This document shows positions 17,972 through 27,036 of a DNA stretch of 64,000 nucleotides, in pieces. This DNA comes from Halosimplex salinum (GTDB lineage Archaea > Halobacteriota > Halobacteria > Halobacteriales > Haloarculaceae), in NCBI RefSeq assembly GCF_003730195.1, contig NZ_QWGG01000003.1, positions 310,001-374,000 on the forward strand, in the 5' to 3' direction. Position 1 is the first letter of the stretch. Every line of letters begins with the position of its first letter. The position numbers and the translations under genes were made by a program. The notes beneath the pieces are model-generated. The model ran no database searches. It was given only the letters and a program-made list of their open reading frames with translations, and was not told where the DNA came from.

Positions 17972-18058
17972 ATGAGTTACGCGACGAAGTTCACGCTCGG
18001 GACCATCGGCATCGCCGCTGCACTGGCAATCGCGCTCGTTCTCGTCTTCCTCTCGTAG
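17972..18058 (+). CDS. 28-residue single-span membrane peptide
   Basis: A short frame of ATG plus 27 sense codons and TAG codes MSYATKFTLGTIG followed by a hydrophobic Ala/Ile/Leu/Val stretch to the end. A CTTTAGG box at about 17940 lies some 27-30 bases ahead of the ATG, the spacing of a leaderless haloarchaeal promoter. It runs opposite to the two paralogue genes that flank it. The promoter spacing and clean single-span composition argue for a real gene; I know of no named family. Confidence 0.5.
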   Translation: MSYATKFTLGTIGIAAALAIALVLVFLS

Positions 18059-18087
18059 CGCGACGACCGGAGACGGCGGGGGCGACG

Positions 18088-19620
18088 TCACTCCCCGTCG
18101 TTCGACCTCCCGGTCAGCAGCGCGCCACCGCCCAGCGCCGCTAGCGCCGCACCGACCCCGAACCCGGGGCCGTCGCCCGTGGTCGTGTTCTGGTTCGACT
18201 CCGGCGCGGATTCGTCGGTTTCGCCCGTCTTCGACGCCGGAGCGCGTGTGTTCGCGTCCGTGGCTGTCGGGGTTCGCGTGGCCGTAGCGGTCGGCGTGAG
18301 AGTGGCGGTCGGCGTCCGTGACGGTGTGGTCGTCGCCGTCGGCGTCGGCGTGGCCGTCTCGACGGGGTCGCCGCCGAGTTTCGCGACGAACGGGTCGGCC
18401 CACCCGTCGTCGCTGTCGTGGTTGCCCGTGAGCGCGACGCCGCCGTCGCTCGTCGCCACCGCGTCGTGGACGACGGTCGGACGCCCGAGCGGGTCCAGCG
18501 CGTCCCAGTTCGTCGAGAGCGACGCGTCGACGCTCCGGATCCAGGAGACTTCCACGTCGCCGTCTGCGGTCGTCGGTCCACTCCCGACGAGCAGGTGGCC
18601 GTCGTCGGACGGGACGGCCGCGACGAACTCTCCGTCCCCGTTGGACCCCGGCTGGGCGAGCGTGCTGTACAGCCGACCGCCGGCGGAGTCGGTCGAGATC
18701 GCCCACGCCCGCCCCGAATCGTCGGCGTCGGTCGAGACGTACCCGGCGAACAGGTACCCGTCGTCCGTCTCGACCGCGTCGGCCAGGTAGTGATACTCGC
18801 TCTCCTCGCCCGCCGAGCGCTGTGCGTATCGCCGCGACCACTGCCGGTCGCCGTCGGGACCGACCTTCGCGACCCACCCGTCCTGTCTGTCGATATCCCA
18901 CTGTTCTCCTCGCCGCGCACCGCCGTAGACGAGGAACCCCTCGTCGTCGGTCTGCTCGACGCCGATCCCGTACGTCGCGAAGAACTCGTCCAGCGTTCGC
19001 TCCCACCGGACCGACCCGTCGGCGCCGACGGCCACCAGCCACGTGTTCGGGTTGTCGATGTCGGTCGAATGGCCGACGAAGACGGCGCCACCGCTCGCGT
19101 CCGGTGTGAGATCCGTCACGCGGAAGTAGTCGAACGGCGGTTCGTAGGTCCGCCGCCACGCCGCCTCCCCGTCGCCGCCCGCCCGGACGAGCGTCGGCAG
19201 TCTGGTCGCGTCCTCGGCGTCGGGTTCCGCGGTGTATCTCCCGAGGAACACGCGGTCGCCGTCCCCGATCGGCGCGGACCCCTGTGTCAGGAACCGGCCG
19301 TCGACGTCGAGCGTCAGGTCGGACCGCGCCGATCCGTCGACCGCGTCGACCGACACCGACCAGGGGTCCGCCGTGTCGTACTCGTCCCCGCTGAACCCGC
19401 CGACCGCGAGTCGTCCGCCGCTCGCTCGTATCCCCGTCGGTCTGGTGAGGTCGTCGCCGTCGTTCGCGACCGCCTCGTGCCACCGGACGGGCGGCACGTC
19501 GTCCCGTCCACCGTCGCGCTTCGCCGCCGCCGCGGTCGTCCCGTATTTCGTCGCGATACCCCCCGACAGCGCGGCGCCCGCCGACAGCAGGACGCCCCGC
19601 CGCGATACGTCGTCGACCAT
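18088..19620 (-). CDS. Tat-exported beta-propeller-like protein with PGF-CTERM tail (paralogue 3)
   Basis: The 510-residue protein has a Tat signal (VSRRGVLLSAG), the shared PPVRWHEAVAN motif after it, propeller-like repeats (QTDDEGFLVYGG, ETDDGYLFAGY, TSDGGVALTG) and a Thr/Pro-rich linker at about 415-470. The tail GDGPGFGVGAALAALGGGA is followed by a short basic/acidic end. A GTTTATAAC box lies about 25 bases ahead of ATG 19620. It is the most divergent of the three copies in its linker, but has the clearest PGF motif. Confidence 0.87.
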   Translation of the reverse strand: MVDDVSRRGVLLSAGAALSGGIATKYGTTAAAAKRDGGRDDVPPVRWHEAVANDGDDLTRPTGIRASGGRLAVGGFSGDEYDTADPWSVSVDAVDGSARSDLTLDVDGRFLTQGSAPIGDGDRVFLGRYTAEPDAEDATRLPTLVRAGGDGEAAWRRTYEPPFDYFRVTDLTPDASGGAVFVGHSTDIDNPNTWLVAVGADGSVRWERTLDEFFATYGIGVEQTDDEGFLVYGGARRGEQWDIDRQDGWVAKVGPDGDRQWSRRYAQRSAGEESEYHYLADAVETDDGYLFAGYVSTDADDSGRAWAISTDSAGGRLYSTLAQPGSNGDGEFVAAVPSDDGHLLVGSGPTTADGDVEVSWIRSVDASLSTNWDALDPLGRPTVVHDAVATSDGGVALTGNHDSDDGWADPFVAKLGGDPVETATPTPTATTTPSRTPTATLTPTATATRTPTATDANTRAPASKTGETDESAPESNQNTTTGDGPGFGVGAALAALGGGALLTGRSNDGE

Positions 19621-19735
19621 ATCCGGGCTTGGCCTCGTATTCTGTTATAAACCTTCGCGCGAACGGGTCGGTAGCGGGCGGTAGCGACCGTCCGGGACCG
19701 GTGGGGTTTACTCCGAACGGCCCCTTCCGTCGGAC

Positions 19736-19816
19736 ATGACCACCCCGTCGAACGGCGACTCCATCGACCGGGACCCGACCGCGACCGTGTCCCACGCGCG
19801 CGGCGGATCCGACTGA
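19736..19816 (+). CDS. 26-residue upstream micro-ORF, possibly coupled to the next gene
   Basis: ATG 19736 opens a 26-codon frame (MTTPSNGDSIDRD...) ending in TGA at 19814-19816. The last A is the first base of the next gene's ATG (TGATG). A GGGTTTACT box at about 19704-19712 sits some 27 bases before this ATG, so the transcript probably begins at the micro-ORF rather than at 19816. The peptide is hydrophilic and unremarkable; a leader or coupling role is inferred. Confidence 0.45.
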   Translation: MTTPSNGDSIDRDPTATVSHARGGSD

Positions 19817-20601
19817 TGTTCAGCGAACGTGAGCTGTCGGCCGACCTCGCGGCCGTCCGCGACGAGCACGCCCCCGGCGCGCTCGTGCTCGACTGCGCCC
19901 ACGACTTCGAGACGGTGCCCGCCGCCCAGGCCGAGGAGCTGGCGCTGGTCACCGACTCGCTCGACCCGCGGTCGTACCCGACCGAGTGGCTCCCCGCCGA
20001 CGCGCCCGAAATCCTGTATCAGTACGCGAGCGACGAGTTGACCGTCGGCGCACCGGGCGACGGCGGCGTCGCGTGGACGCACCAGACCGACCCGCCGGTC
20101 GTCCTCGTCAAACCTCGTCTGGCGGGGTCGCCCGACGCCTTCGTCGACTTCCTCGTCGCCGAGGCGCTCGTCCAGGCCGGACTCGACCTGCCGGAGCACT
20201 TCCTCGGTTTCTTCGGCGAGCGCTATCCCGACCTCGTCGCAGCGACCGAGGACCGCCTGGACCCCACCGACACCTACCAGGTCGCGGCCGCGCTCTACGA
20301 CGCGTATCTCGGCCTGCACACCCGCGACGTCTTCGCCGACTGGGCCGACGACTACCCCGCGCTCTTCGACGCCTGGGTCGACGCCGGCGACCGCCTCGAA
20401 CCCAGACTGGTCGATCTCTCGACCGAACTCGCCCGCGGCGAGACCGGCTTCGGGAACGCGGCGGAGCTGGCCTGCGCCGCGATCAAACACCGGACCGAAC
20501 CGCCGACCCCCTTCGGCGCGCTCGACACCGAAGCCTACCGCGAGTACGGCGCCGACTACGCCGTCGAGTGGGCCCGGAAGACCTTCGACCGGCTGGACTG
20601 A
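19816..20601 (+). CDS. Haloarchaeal hypothetical protein (DUF7089-like)
   Basis: The 261-residue acidic, soluble, mostly helical protein has no signal or membrane segment. Motifs such as ALVLDCAHDFETVP near 25 and LAGSPDAFVDFLVAEALV near 105 look conserved, but I know no function. I recall a haloarchaeal DUF7089 of similar type, with low certainty. The ATG overlaps the micro-ORF stop, suggesting termination-reinitiation. The 286 bases after it, to 20887, hold no gene that I can see. Confidence 0.7.
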   Translation: MFSERELSADLAAVRDEHAPGALVLDCAHDFETVPAAQAEELALVTDSLDPRSYPTEWLPADAPEILYQYASDELTVGAPGDGGVAWTHQTDPPVVLVKPRLAGSPDAFVDFLVAEALVQAGLDLPEHFLGFFGERYPDLVAATEDRLDPTDTYQVAAALYDAYLGLHTRDVFADWADDYPALFDAWVDAGDRLEPRLVDLSTELARGETGFGNAAELACAAIKHRTEPPTPFGALDTEAYREYGADYAVEWARKTFDRLD

Positions 20602-20887
20602 GCGGGCGCGCCTCGCCACTCCGTCACACACCCCCATTTCCCGTGGAGTCGACTGGACGGTCCCGCGCTGGAGAAACCCCACGACTGCGGCCGTGTGACG
20701 AGCGTCTGACGGGGCGCAGTGAAAGTACAGTTTTCGTCACAGAATCGCAGTACGTGGGTGCGGCTCGAGTGGAAACGGAGGGGTAATCGCGAGAGTGGGG
20801 AGTAGCGGCGGTTTGAGTCGAAACGAGGGGGTTCGGTAGCTGGTGTCGAAAGAGAGGTTCGCGCGGTCGCGGGGGCGAGCCTCAGTG

Positions 20888-21952
20888 TCAGTCGTCGGCG
20901 GACTGCTTGCCGGTGCCCCGGAGGTCCTCGCCGCCGACCGACGAGCGCAGGGCGTCCATGCCGTCGTCGCGGTCGACGCCGAAGTTGTCGCGGTAGAGCT
21001 CCTCGACGCGCTCGAACTCCTCGTCGGAGAGGGCGGGCGTGTCGGGCGCGGCGGCCCAGTCGTCGATGTCCTCGGTCGTGCGGAAGGTCGGGGTGACCGA
21101 CGCCACCTCGTCGTGGGCGAGGAGCCACTGGAGCGACGCCTGAGCCATCGTGCGCGTCCCCTCGGCGTGGTCGGGGGCTTCGAGGAACCGCAGCGCGTCG
21201 ACCTTCTCCCAGCCCGTCTCGTACCACTCCTGGGGCCGGTGCGAGCGGTGGTCGCCCTCGCCGAGTTCCGTGTCGGGCGTGACCTGCTCGTTCAGGAGCC
21301 CCGAGGAGTGCGGCACGCGCGGGATGACGCTCGTCTCCGCGTCGAGTTCTCGGATCTGGTCGATGGTGTGGCGACCGGGGGTCTGCTCGAAGACGTTGAA
21401 CACGAGCTGGACGGCGTCGAAGCCCTCCTCGACCGCCTTCGTCGCCTCGGCGAGCCAGCCGATGGAGGGGCCGAGCGCCCAGCCGACGGAGTCGACGCGA
21501 CCGGACTCCTGGAGCCGGTCGAGCGTTTCCAGCACGTCCTCGTCCACCTCGTCGACGTTGGCGTTGTGGAGCATCAGGTGGTCGACGTACTCCATGTCGA
21601 GCCTGTCGAGCGACCGGTCGAGCGCCGTCTGGACCCACTCGGGGTCGAGCCGTTTGGGGAGTTCGCCGTGGCCGGCCTGCGGGTTGTTGTAGAAGTCGTA
21701 GCCGACCTTCGTGGAGACGGTGACCTCGTCGCGGTACTCGCCGAGCGCGTCGCCGACGAGTTCCTCGCTGTCGCCGTGCCCGTACACGTCGCCCGTGTCG
21801 AAGTAGGTGATACCCCGGTCGACCGCGTGGTGAAGCATGTCGATGGCCTGCTCGCGTGAGCGGTCGCCCCACCAGTCGGTGCCGACGACCCACGCGCCGA
21901 AGCCGATCTCGCTGACCTCGACGCCCGAGGAACCGAGTTCGCGCTGGTTCAT
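20888..21952 (-). CDS. Aldo/keto reductase
   Basis: The 354-residue NADPH-dependent oxidoreductase of the AKR fold starts with the typical LGSSGVEVSEIGFGAWV. The tetrad is visible: Asp and Tyr in FDTGDVYGHGDSEE (about 50-55), Lys in STKVGYD (about 82) and His in DHLMLHNA (about 123). The C-terminal cofactor region includes SLQWLLAHDEVASV. The substrate is unknown. It is monocistronic. Confidence 0.92.
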   Translation of the reverse strand: MNQRELGSSGVEVSEIGFGAWVVGTDWWGDRSREQAIDMLHHAVDRGITYFDTGDVYGHGDSEELVGDALGEYRDEVTVSTKVGYDFYNNPQAGHGELPKRLDPEWVQTALDRSLDRLDMEYVDHLMLHNANVDEVDEDVLETLDRLQESGRVDSVGWALGPSIGWLAEATKAVEEGFDAVQLVFNVFEQTPGRHTIDQIRELDAETSVIPRVPHSSGLLNEQVTPDTELGEGDHRSHRPQEWYETGWEKVDALRFLEAPDHAEGTRTMAQASLQWLLAHDEVASVTPTFRTTEDIDDWAAAPDTPALSDEEFERVEELYRDNFGVDRDDGMDALRSSVGGEDLRGTGKQSADD

Positions 21953-22030
21953 GCGCGTCGATTAGGAGGCGGCGCACTTAGCCGCCGCGGTTGCCGAACG
22001 CCCCGGGTGCCGACGGAGGGAGCCGCAGAA

Positions 22031-22288
22031 TCAGTCGCTCGCGGACCGGGGCGTCGCCGTTCGCGGCGCGTCGCCCAGTCGGTAGTACGTCGTGCCCGCG
22101 CTGTCCACGTCCACGGCTTCGACGCGCCCCTCCGATTCGAGGCGTTCCAGGTGGGGCTCCAGCGCGTCGTACGTGATCGTCACGTCGGCGGTGTAGGCGA
22201 GCTGACGGCGGATCGCGGTGGTGTCCGCGCTGGACCGGTCGCCCAGGAAGTCGAGGATCTCGCGCTGGATCGCGTACAGGTGGGTCAT
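22031..22288 (-). CDS. Small winged-helix DNA-binding protein
   Basis: The 85-residue protein starts MTHLYAIQREILDFLG and contains a helix-turn-helix (TAIRRQLAYTADVTITYDAL) and a wing (LESEGRVEAVDVDSAGTTYYRL). The fold suggests a regulator of the PadR/ArsR type, but it lacks any effector domain. The ATG at 22288 was preferred to the upstream 22387 start because the latter adds basic residues not expected in this protein; a TTTATATG box lies just ahead. Confidence 0.75.
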   Translation of the reverse strand: MTHLYAIQREILDFLGDRSSADTTAIRRQLAYTADVTITYDALEPHLERLESEGRVEAVDVDSAGTTYYRLGDAPRTATPRSASD

Positions 22289-22428
22289 TACCGGAGAGGT
22301 GGCCGTACAGACATATAAACGGCTGCTGAGTCGGGTCCGAGTAAAGAGTTGGACAGCGGGGCACGCGAGCGCTCGCCGGAGAAGCACTCGCCGCGGGAGC
22401 TACCCCGGACGACGGTCCCGCTCGACAG

Positions 22429-24780
22429 TCATTCCTCGCCGGTGAGTCGCCGCTTCAGTGCGTAGCCGACGCCGCCGAACGCGGCCAGCGCGCCGCCGAC
22501 ACCGAACCCGGGTCCGTCGCCGCTCGTCCCCGTCTCCGCGTCCTGCTGGCCGGTCGACCCGTCCCCGTCGGGAGTCTGCTCGGCCGTCTGAGCGAGTTGG
22601 TCAGCGGTCCCGGCGGGTCGGCCCGTTGCAGTCGACGAATCCCACGGAGTGGGTGAGTCCGTCGGAGTCGGCGAATCCGTCGGAGTCGGCGAATCCGTCG
22701 CCCGGTCGGTTCCGTCCTGCCCGTCGTTCGAGGAGTCCGTCGGCGTCGGTTCGTCGGTCTCCGTCTCGCCGCTGCCGTCCTCGTCTTCCTCGCCCTCGCC
22801 ATCGTCCCGGAATGCGTCGGTGAGTGCCGACTCGCCGCCGGCGATCGGGAGCGCGACGGAGCTCTCCGACAGCGAGACCGTCATCTCCCTGTTCCCCGGC
22901 GGGTGGAGGGTGAACGCCCGGTCGCTCGCGAAGACCACCACGCCGATGCGGGACCCGGACTCGAAGACGTGGTCGGTCGCCTGGAGCGGGAACTCGACCT
23001 CGACCCGTTCGCCCTCGTCCAGCGGACTCGACTCGCGGAGCGACTCCCGGTACGCGAGCGGCGTGTCGTGCTCGCCGTAGGACGGTCGGTTCAGCGGGTC
23101 GGCCCAGCCGCGGGTCACGATCTCGGCCCCGTCGTCGGTGTACTCCACGAGCGCGGCGCTCACGACCGTCGGCTCCGCGAACGACAGCGTGAGCGAGGGA
23201 ACGACCCGCCCGCTGACGTGGACCGACTCGGAGAGCGTCGGCGTCTCGTAGCGGAGGCGGTTGTCGGACTCCTCTGCCGCGACGAGGTCCGAGGCGGGGA
23301 TCGACGGGTCGTCGGCGAGCGACTCCGTGGTCTCGTCGGGCTCGTCGACCGTCACACCGCCGGCGCTCGCGCCGCCGGACGTGAATCGGAGCGTCGTCTC
23401 CTCGGTGTCGGGCACCGGCCACGACTCGTAGGTCTCCAGCGACCCCCGGGCCGGCGACCGGCCGCCGCGCACGACGGTCACCGGGTCCTCGTCCATGACG
23501 TCGGTGTCCTCTCCCTTGAGCCAGTGTGCCCACCAGCGGTCGAGCGTGTCCACGTACGCCTCGCCGCCGGGCGACGTGTGCCCCCCTTCGTGGAGCCAGA
23601 GCTTGCGGTCCACGTCGTGCTCGCCGAGCGTCTCGTACCAGTCCGCGACGTTGTTCGGCTTGACGATGGGGTCGTCGACGGCGTGGGTCATCAGCACCGC
23701 GCAGTCGACGGAATCGGCGTCGGTGAGGAAGGTGCGCTCGTGCCAGAAGTCGTTGTAGTCGCCGGTCTCGCGGTCCTGGCCGTCCTCGGCGATTTCCGTC
23801 CAGTGGTCGCAGTCGTCTCGTCTGGCGTTGCTGGCCTGTATCCACGTGCCCAGATCGGTCATCCCCTCGGTCTCGTCCGCGACGACGGAGATCGGCGTGC
23901 CGTTCGCGCGGAACAGCGAGTACTGGCCGACGTTGGCGGCCTGTGGCACGATCGCTTCGAGCCCGTCGACGCCCGTGGTCGCGACGCCGTTGGCGAGTTC
24001 GCCCAGCGCGGACGTGCCGATCATCCCCGTCGTTCCGTCGGTCCAGTCGGCATCGACCGTCTCGCCGCCCTCCCGGGCGTCGTAGGCCGTCGCGCGACCG
24101 TTGAACCAGTCGATCACTGCCCGGAGCGCCTCGATCGTCTCGGGCCCCGCGGCGGTGTAACAGCCCGTCGACTCGTGAGTCCCGAGCGACGAGACGTGCG
24201 CGACCGCGTACCCCCGGGGCACGTACCGTCGTTCGAGATGGCCCGGTGCGGACAGCGACTCTCGCGGCGAGTGGGTCGGGCCCGGACCCGAACGCGAACC
24301 CGGACCCGTGGCGGCGTGGCCGCCCTCGGCGTCGAGGGCGGCGGCCGCGTCGTCGGAGTCGTCCCCCGCGCTCGCAGCGGGTGCGATCGCCCGGTCGTAG
24401 TACATCTCCTCGGTCGCGTCGCTGTGGGTCTGTTCGCCGTAGTAGGGGCTCGCGGTCGCGATGACGGGGACCGCTTCGTCGTCCTCGGTCGAGTCCGGCC
24501 GGGTCACCCTGACGAGGATCCGGTCGGAGACGCCGTCGTCGTCCGTGTCGACGTCCGTCTCGACCCACGCTTCGTCGCGGACCACCTCGACGCCGTCGTA
24601 CTCCGACGGAGCGTCGCTGGTGTCTCCGCCCTCCAGCGGCGCCGCGGCCGTGCAACCGGTCAGCGCGCCCCCGGCGAGCGCCGTCGCGGTCGCCGACGCG
24701 AGCAGTCGCCGTCTGGAGAGGCCTGTCCGCGCCGGTCCGTCGGAACCGTCGTCGGCTCCCCCGCCGTGCTGATTCGACAT
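22429..24780 (-). CDS. Exported S15-type X-Pro dipeptidyl-peptidase with lipobox and PGF-CTERM tail
   Basis: The 783-residue secreted hydrolase has a Tat signal (LSRRRLLASATATALAG) running into a lipobox (ALTGC). The alpha/beta-hydrolase core follows, with nucleophile Ser in GMIGTSALGE (about 260), acid Asp in THAVDDPIVKP (about 370) and His in LHEGGHTSPGG (about 400). A C-terminal jelly-roll domain lies at about 440-660. A Thr/Pro/Ser/Asp linker leads to the archaeosortase-type tail GDGPGFGVGGALAAFGG. The family cuts X-Pro from peptide N-termini or acts on related esters. A GTTACTTTCC box lies about 26 bases upstream of ATG 24780. Confidence 0.85.
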   Translation of the reverse strand: MSNQHGGGADDGSDGPARTGLSRRRLLASATATALAGGALTGCTAAAPLEGGDTSDAPSEYDGVEVVRDEAWVETDVDTDDDGVSDRILVRVTRPDSTEDDEAVPVIATASPYYGEQTHSDATEEMYYDRAIAPAASAGDDSDDAAAALDAEGGHAATGPGSRSGPGPTHSPRESLSAPGHLERRYVPRGYAVAHVSSLGTHESTGCYTAAGPETIEALRAVIDWFNGRATAYDAREGGETVDADWTDGTTGMIGTSALGELANGVATTGVDGLEAIVPQAANVGQYSLFRANGTPISVVADETEGMTDLGTWIQASNARRDDCDHWTEIAEDGQDRETGDYNDFWHERTFLTDADSVDCAVLMTHAVDDPIVKPNNVADWYETLGEHDVDRKLWLHEGGHTSPGGEAYVDTLDRWWAHWLKGEDTDVMDEDPVTVVRGGRSPARGSLETYESWPVPDTEETTLRFTSGGASAGGVTVDEPDETTESLADDPSIPASDLVAAEESDNRLRYETPTLSESVHVSGRVVPSLTLSFAEPTVVSAALVEYTDDGAEIVTRGWADPLNRPSYGEHDTPLAYRESLRESSPLDEGERVEVEFPLQATDHVFESGSRIGVVVFASDRAFTLHPPGNREMTVSLSESSVALPIAGGESALTDAFRDDGEGEEDEDGSGETETDEPTPTDSSNDGQDGTDRATDSPTPTDSPTPTDSPTPWDSSTATGRPAGTADQLAQTAEQTPDGDGSTGQQDAETGTSGDGPGFGVGGALAAFGGVGYALKRRLTGEE

Positions 24781-24896
24781 ACGTCGGCGTACAGATCGGG
24801 AAAGTAACACCCTTTCGGAATGTCAAACGAGTCTGTACGTAACGAACGTCCCTCCGGGATCGGGCTATCGCGGGTCAGCGAGCGCCGAGACCGCCG

Positions 24897-25982
24897 TCAC
24901 TCGATCGACGGCTCGTCGGCGCGGTCCGCGTCGGCCGGCGCCTCGCCATCGGGAGCGTCGCGCTCGTCCGCTGTCGCCGACTGTCGGAGCGTCGGCCGGG
25001 CGACGGCCGTCCGCCACCGGAGCGCGCCCTCGCGCCAGCGGACCCAGCCGACGAGTGCGCCGAACCCGACGACGAGCGCCACCAGCGCGAGGAGGCCGCC
25101 CTCGGGACCGAAGGCGCCGCCGGTCAGCGCGCGCGGCCCGGACTGCTCGACGGCGACGACGGTCACGGGCGTCGTGAAGCCGCTGACGGGGAACCCGAAG
25201 ACGGAAGCGATTGAGAAGTTCCAGGTGACGTGCAGGCCGATGGCGATCGCGATGCGCCCGGTGAGGAGGTAGGTTGCCGCGAACAGCACGCCGAACAGCG
25301 CGATGTTGGCGAGCGCGAGCGCCGTCACGTTCGGGTTCAGGCCGTGGCCGACGCCGAAGGCCAGACTGGACACGACCGTCGCGCCGGCGAACGCGCCCCC
25401 TCGCCCGATCCCCCGCCAGCCGAACAGCCCCTCGGCGACGTTCGTCAGGACGTAGCCGCGAAAGAGGAGTTCCTCGAAGACGCCGACGCCGACGAAGTAG
25501 GCGAGCGTCAGCGCGAGCGCCAGCGCCAGCGGGACGCCGGGAGCGATCCCGAGCGAGGCCTCCGAGCGGGCGACGAGCGTCCCGGTCACCCGCAGGAAGC
25601 CGGCGGCGAGTTCGACCGCGAACACGAGCGCGGGGAGCGCGACGCCGAGCGCCAGCCCGAAAGTCAGGTCGGCCCACCAGGCTCGCGAGCGGCCCAGTCC
25701 GAGGTCGACGAGGCGTCGGCGGTCGACCAGCCACGCCGCGGCCAGGAGACCGCCCACGAACCCGGCGAGCTGGAGGAGGCGCGCGACGACGGTGGCGACC
25801 GCGACCAGCGCGGGCCCGGCCGTCTCGGGGAAGAGCGCGACCAGTCCCGACGCGCCCATCACGCCGGCGACGCCGCCGACGACCAGTACGACCAGCGCGA
25901 GTCCGAGGCGCCAGGGCGCACGGGGCCGGCGCTCGTCGTCGTTCCAGAGGAGGCCACGGAGCGTCCGCTCGGGTCTCGCCAT
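24897..25982 (-). CDS. CPBP-family intramembrane metalloprotease
   Basis: The 361-residue protein has about eight transmembrane segments and the three CPBP (Abi/Rce1-like) motifs: EELLFRGYVL near 165, AFGVGHGLNP near 203 and HVTWNFSI near 250. The glutamates and histidines there bind zinc. The C-terminal tail is charged. Family members process prenylated or membrane proteins; the substrate here is unknown. The start is MARPERTLRGLLW. Confidence 0.88.
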   Translation of the reverse strand: MARPERTLRGLLWNDDERRPRAPWRLGLALVVLVVGGVAGVMGASGLVALFPETAGPALVAVATVVARLLQLAGFVGGLLAAAWLVDRRRLVDLGLGRSRAWWADLTFGLALGVALPALVFAVELAAGFLRVTGTLVARSEASLGIAPGVPLALALALTLAYFVGVGVFEELLFRGYVLTNVAEGLFGWRGIGRGGAFAGATVVSSLAFGVGHGLNPNVTALALANIALFGVLFAATYLLTGRIAIAIGLHVTWNFSIASVFGFPVSGFTTPVTVVAVEQSGPRALTGGAFGPEGGLLALVALVVGFGALVGWVRWREGALRWRTAVARPTLRQSATADERDAPDGEAPADADRADEPSIE

Positions 25983-26112
25983 CGACGGGACGTCGGCGCA
26001 GGCGGGGATAAATCACCCGACGCCGAGAGCCGACCGGGGCGGTTACATCCATGTCACCCCGTGACGGGCCGGTAAGGAAACCCCTATTGTCGGCGGGACC
26101 GATCCACGCGGT

Positions 26113-27024
26113 ATGACAAAGCGCCACGTCTCGCTCCCGCCCGGGGGCGAGGAAGGCATCCACGCGTTCATCGAGGAAGTCGACGAGCGCCTCTCGGGCG
26201 AGGAAGACACCTGCGACGTGGTCGAAGACGTGCTCGTCGACCTGTTCGGCGACCGCGAGGCCTACGAGCGCTGGCAGTCCGGCGGCGACGTGACCCCCGC
26301 CGAGCGCGTCCGCCTCCAGGGGTACGACCCCTGCAACGTCACCCTCGAGAGCGAGTACTACGCCGAGGTCGAGGCCATGGACGACGGGGAGTTCGAGCAC
26401 ACGAAGTACCTCCAGTGGCTCTGGCGGCAGTTCGATGCGACGCCGATGGCCGACAACGTCGAGTTCGCGCTCCGGTTCCGTCGCATGCTCGCCGACCACC
26501 TCTTCGCCGAGTGCGGGGAGAACTGCCGGTTCTTCAAGGGCATCTCCTTCACCTACGGCCACAACATCTCCGTCGGGGACAACGTCGTCATCCACGACGA
26601 CGTCCACCTCGACGACCGCGGCATGCTGACCATCGGCGACCGCGTCTCTATCTCCGACGACGCCCACCTCTACAGCCACGACCACGACGTCAACGACCAG
26701 ACCGCCGTCGACAACTACCACACCATCGTCGAGGACGACGTCCGCGTCACCTACGACTCGATGGTCCGCGCCGGGGTTCGGCTCGGCGAGAACAGCGTCC
26801 TCGCGGCCAAGTCCATCGCCAGCGCGGACGTGCCCGCCCACCACATCGCCGCCGGCACGCCCGCCAAATCGATCGCCGTGAAGGACGGCTGGGAGCCCGT
26901 CGCCGACCCGCTCGAAGACGCCAACGTCGACCGCCGCGAGTCGCGACAGCTGGACTACGAACTCCCCGAGACACTGAACGTCTTCGACGAGTTCGGCCGC
27001 GACCGGCAGCCGCCGGGTCACTGA
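26113..27024 (+). CDS. Left-handed beta-helix acyltransferase (maltose O-acetyltransferase-like)
   Basis: The 303-residue protein has a helical N-terminal region (about 1-140) unlike standard acetyltransferases. A hexapeptide-repeat domain follows (about 145-260; ISVGDNVVIHDDVHLD, LTIGDRVSISD, AGVRLGENSVLAAKSI). The catalytic His is probably in HLYSHDHDVND. The pattern ending in AAGTPAKSI is typical of CoA-dependent O-acetyltransferases. A CCCTATTG box lies about 27 bases before the ATG. It is convergent with the DUF4097-like lipoprotein gene, 12 bases apart. Confidence 0.82.
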   Translation: MTKRHVSLPPGGEEGIHAFIEEVDERLSGEEDTCDVVEDVLVDLFGDREAYERWQSGGDVTPAERVRLQGYDPCNVTLESEYYAEVEAMDDGEFEHTKYLQWLWRQFDATPMADNVEFALRFRRMLADHLFAECGENCRFFKGISFTYGHNISVGDNVVIHDDVHLDDRGMLTIGDRVSISDDAHLYSHDHDVNDQTAVDNYHTIVEDDVRVTYDSMVRAGVRLGENSVLAAKSIASADVPAHHIAAGTPAKSIAVKDGWEPVADPLEDANVDRRESRQLDYELPETLNVFDEFGRDRQPPGH

Positions 27025-27036
27025 CCGGGCCGGGCC

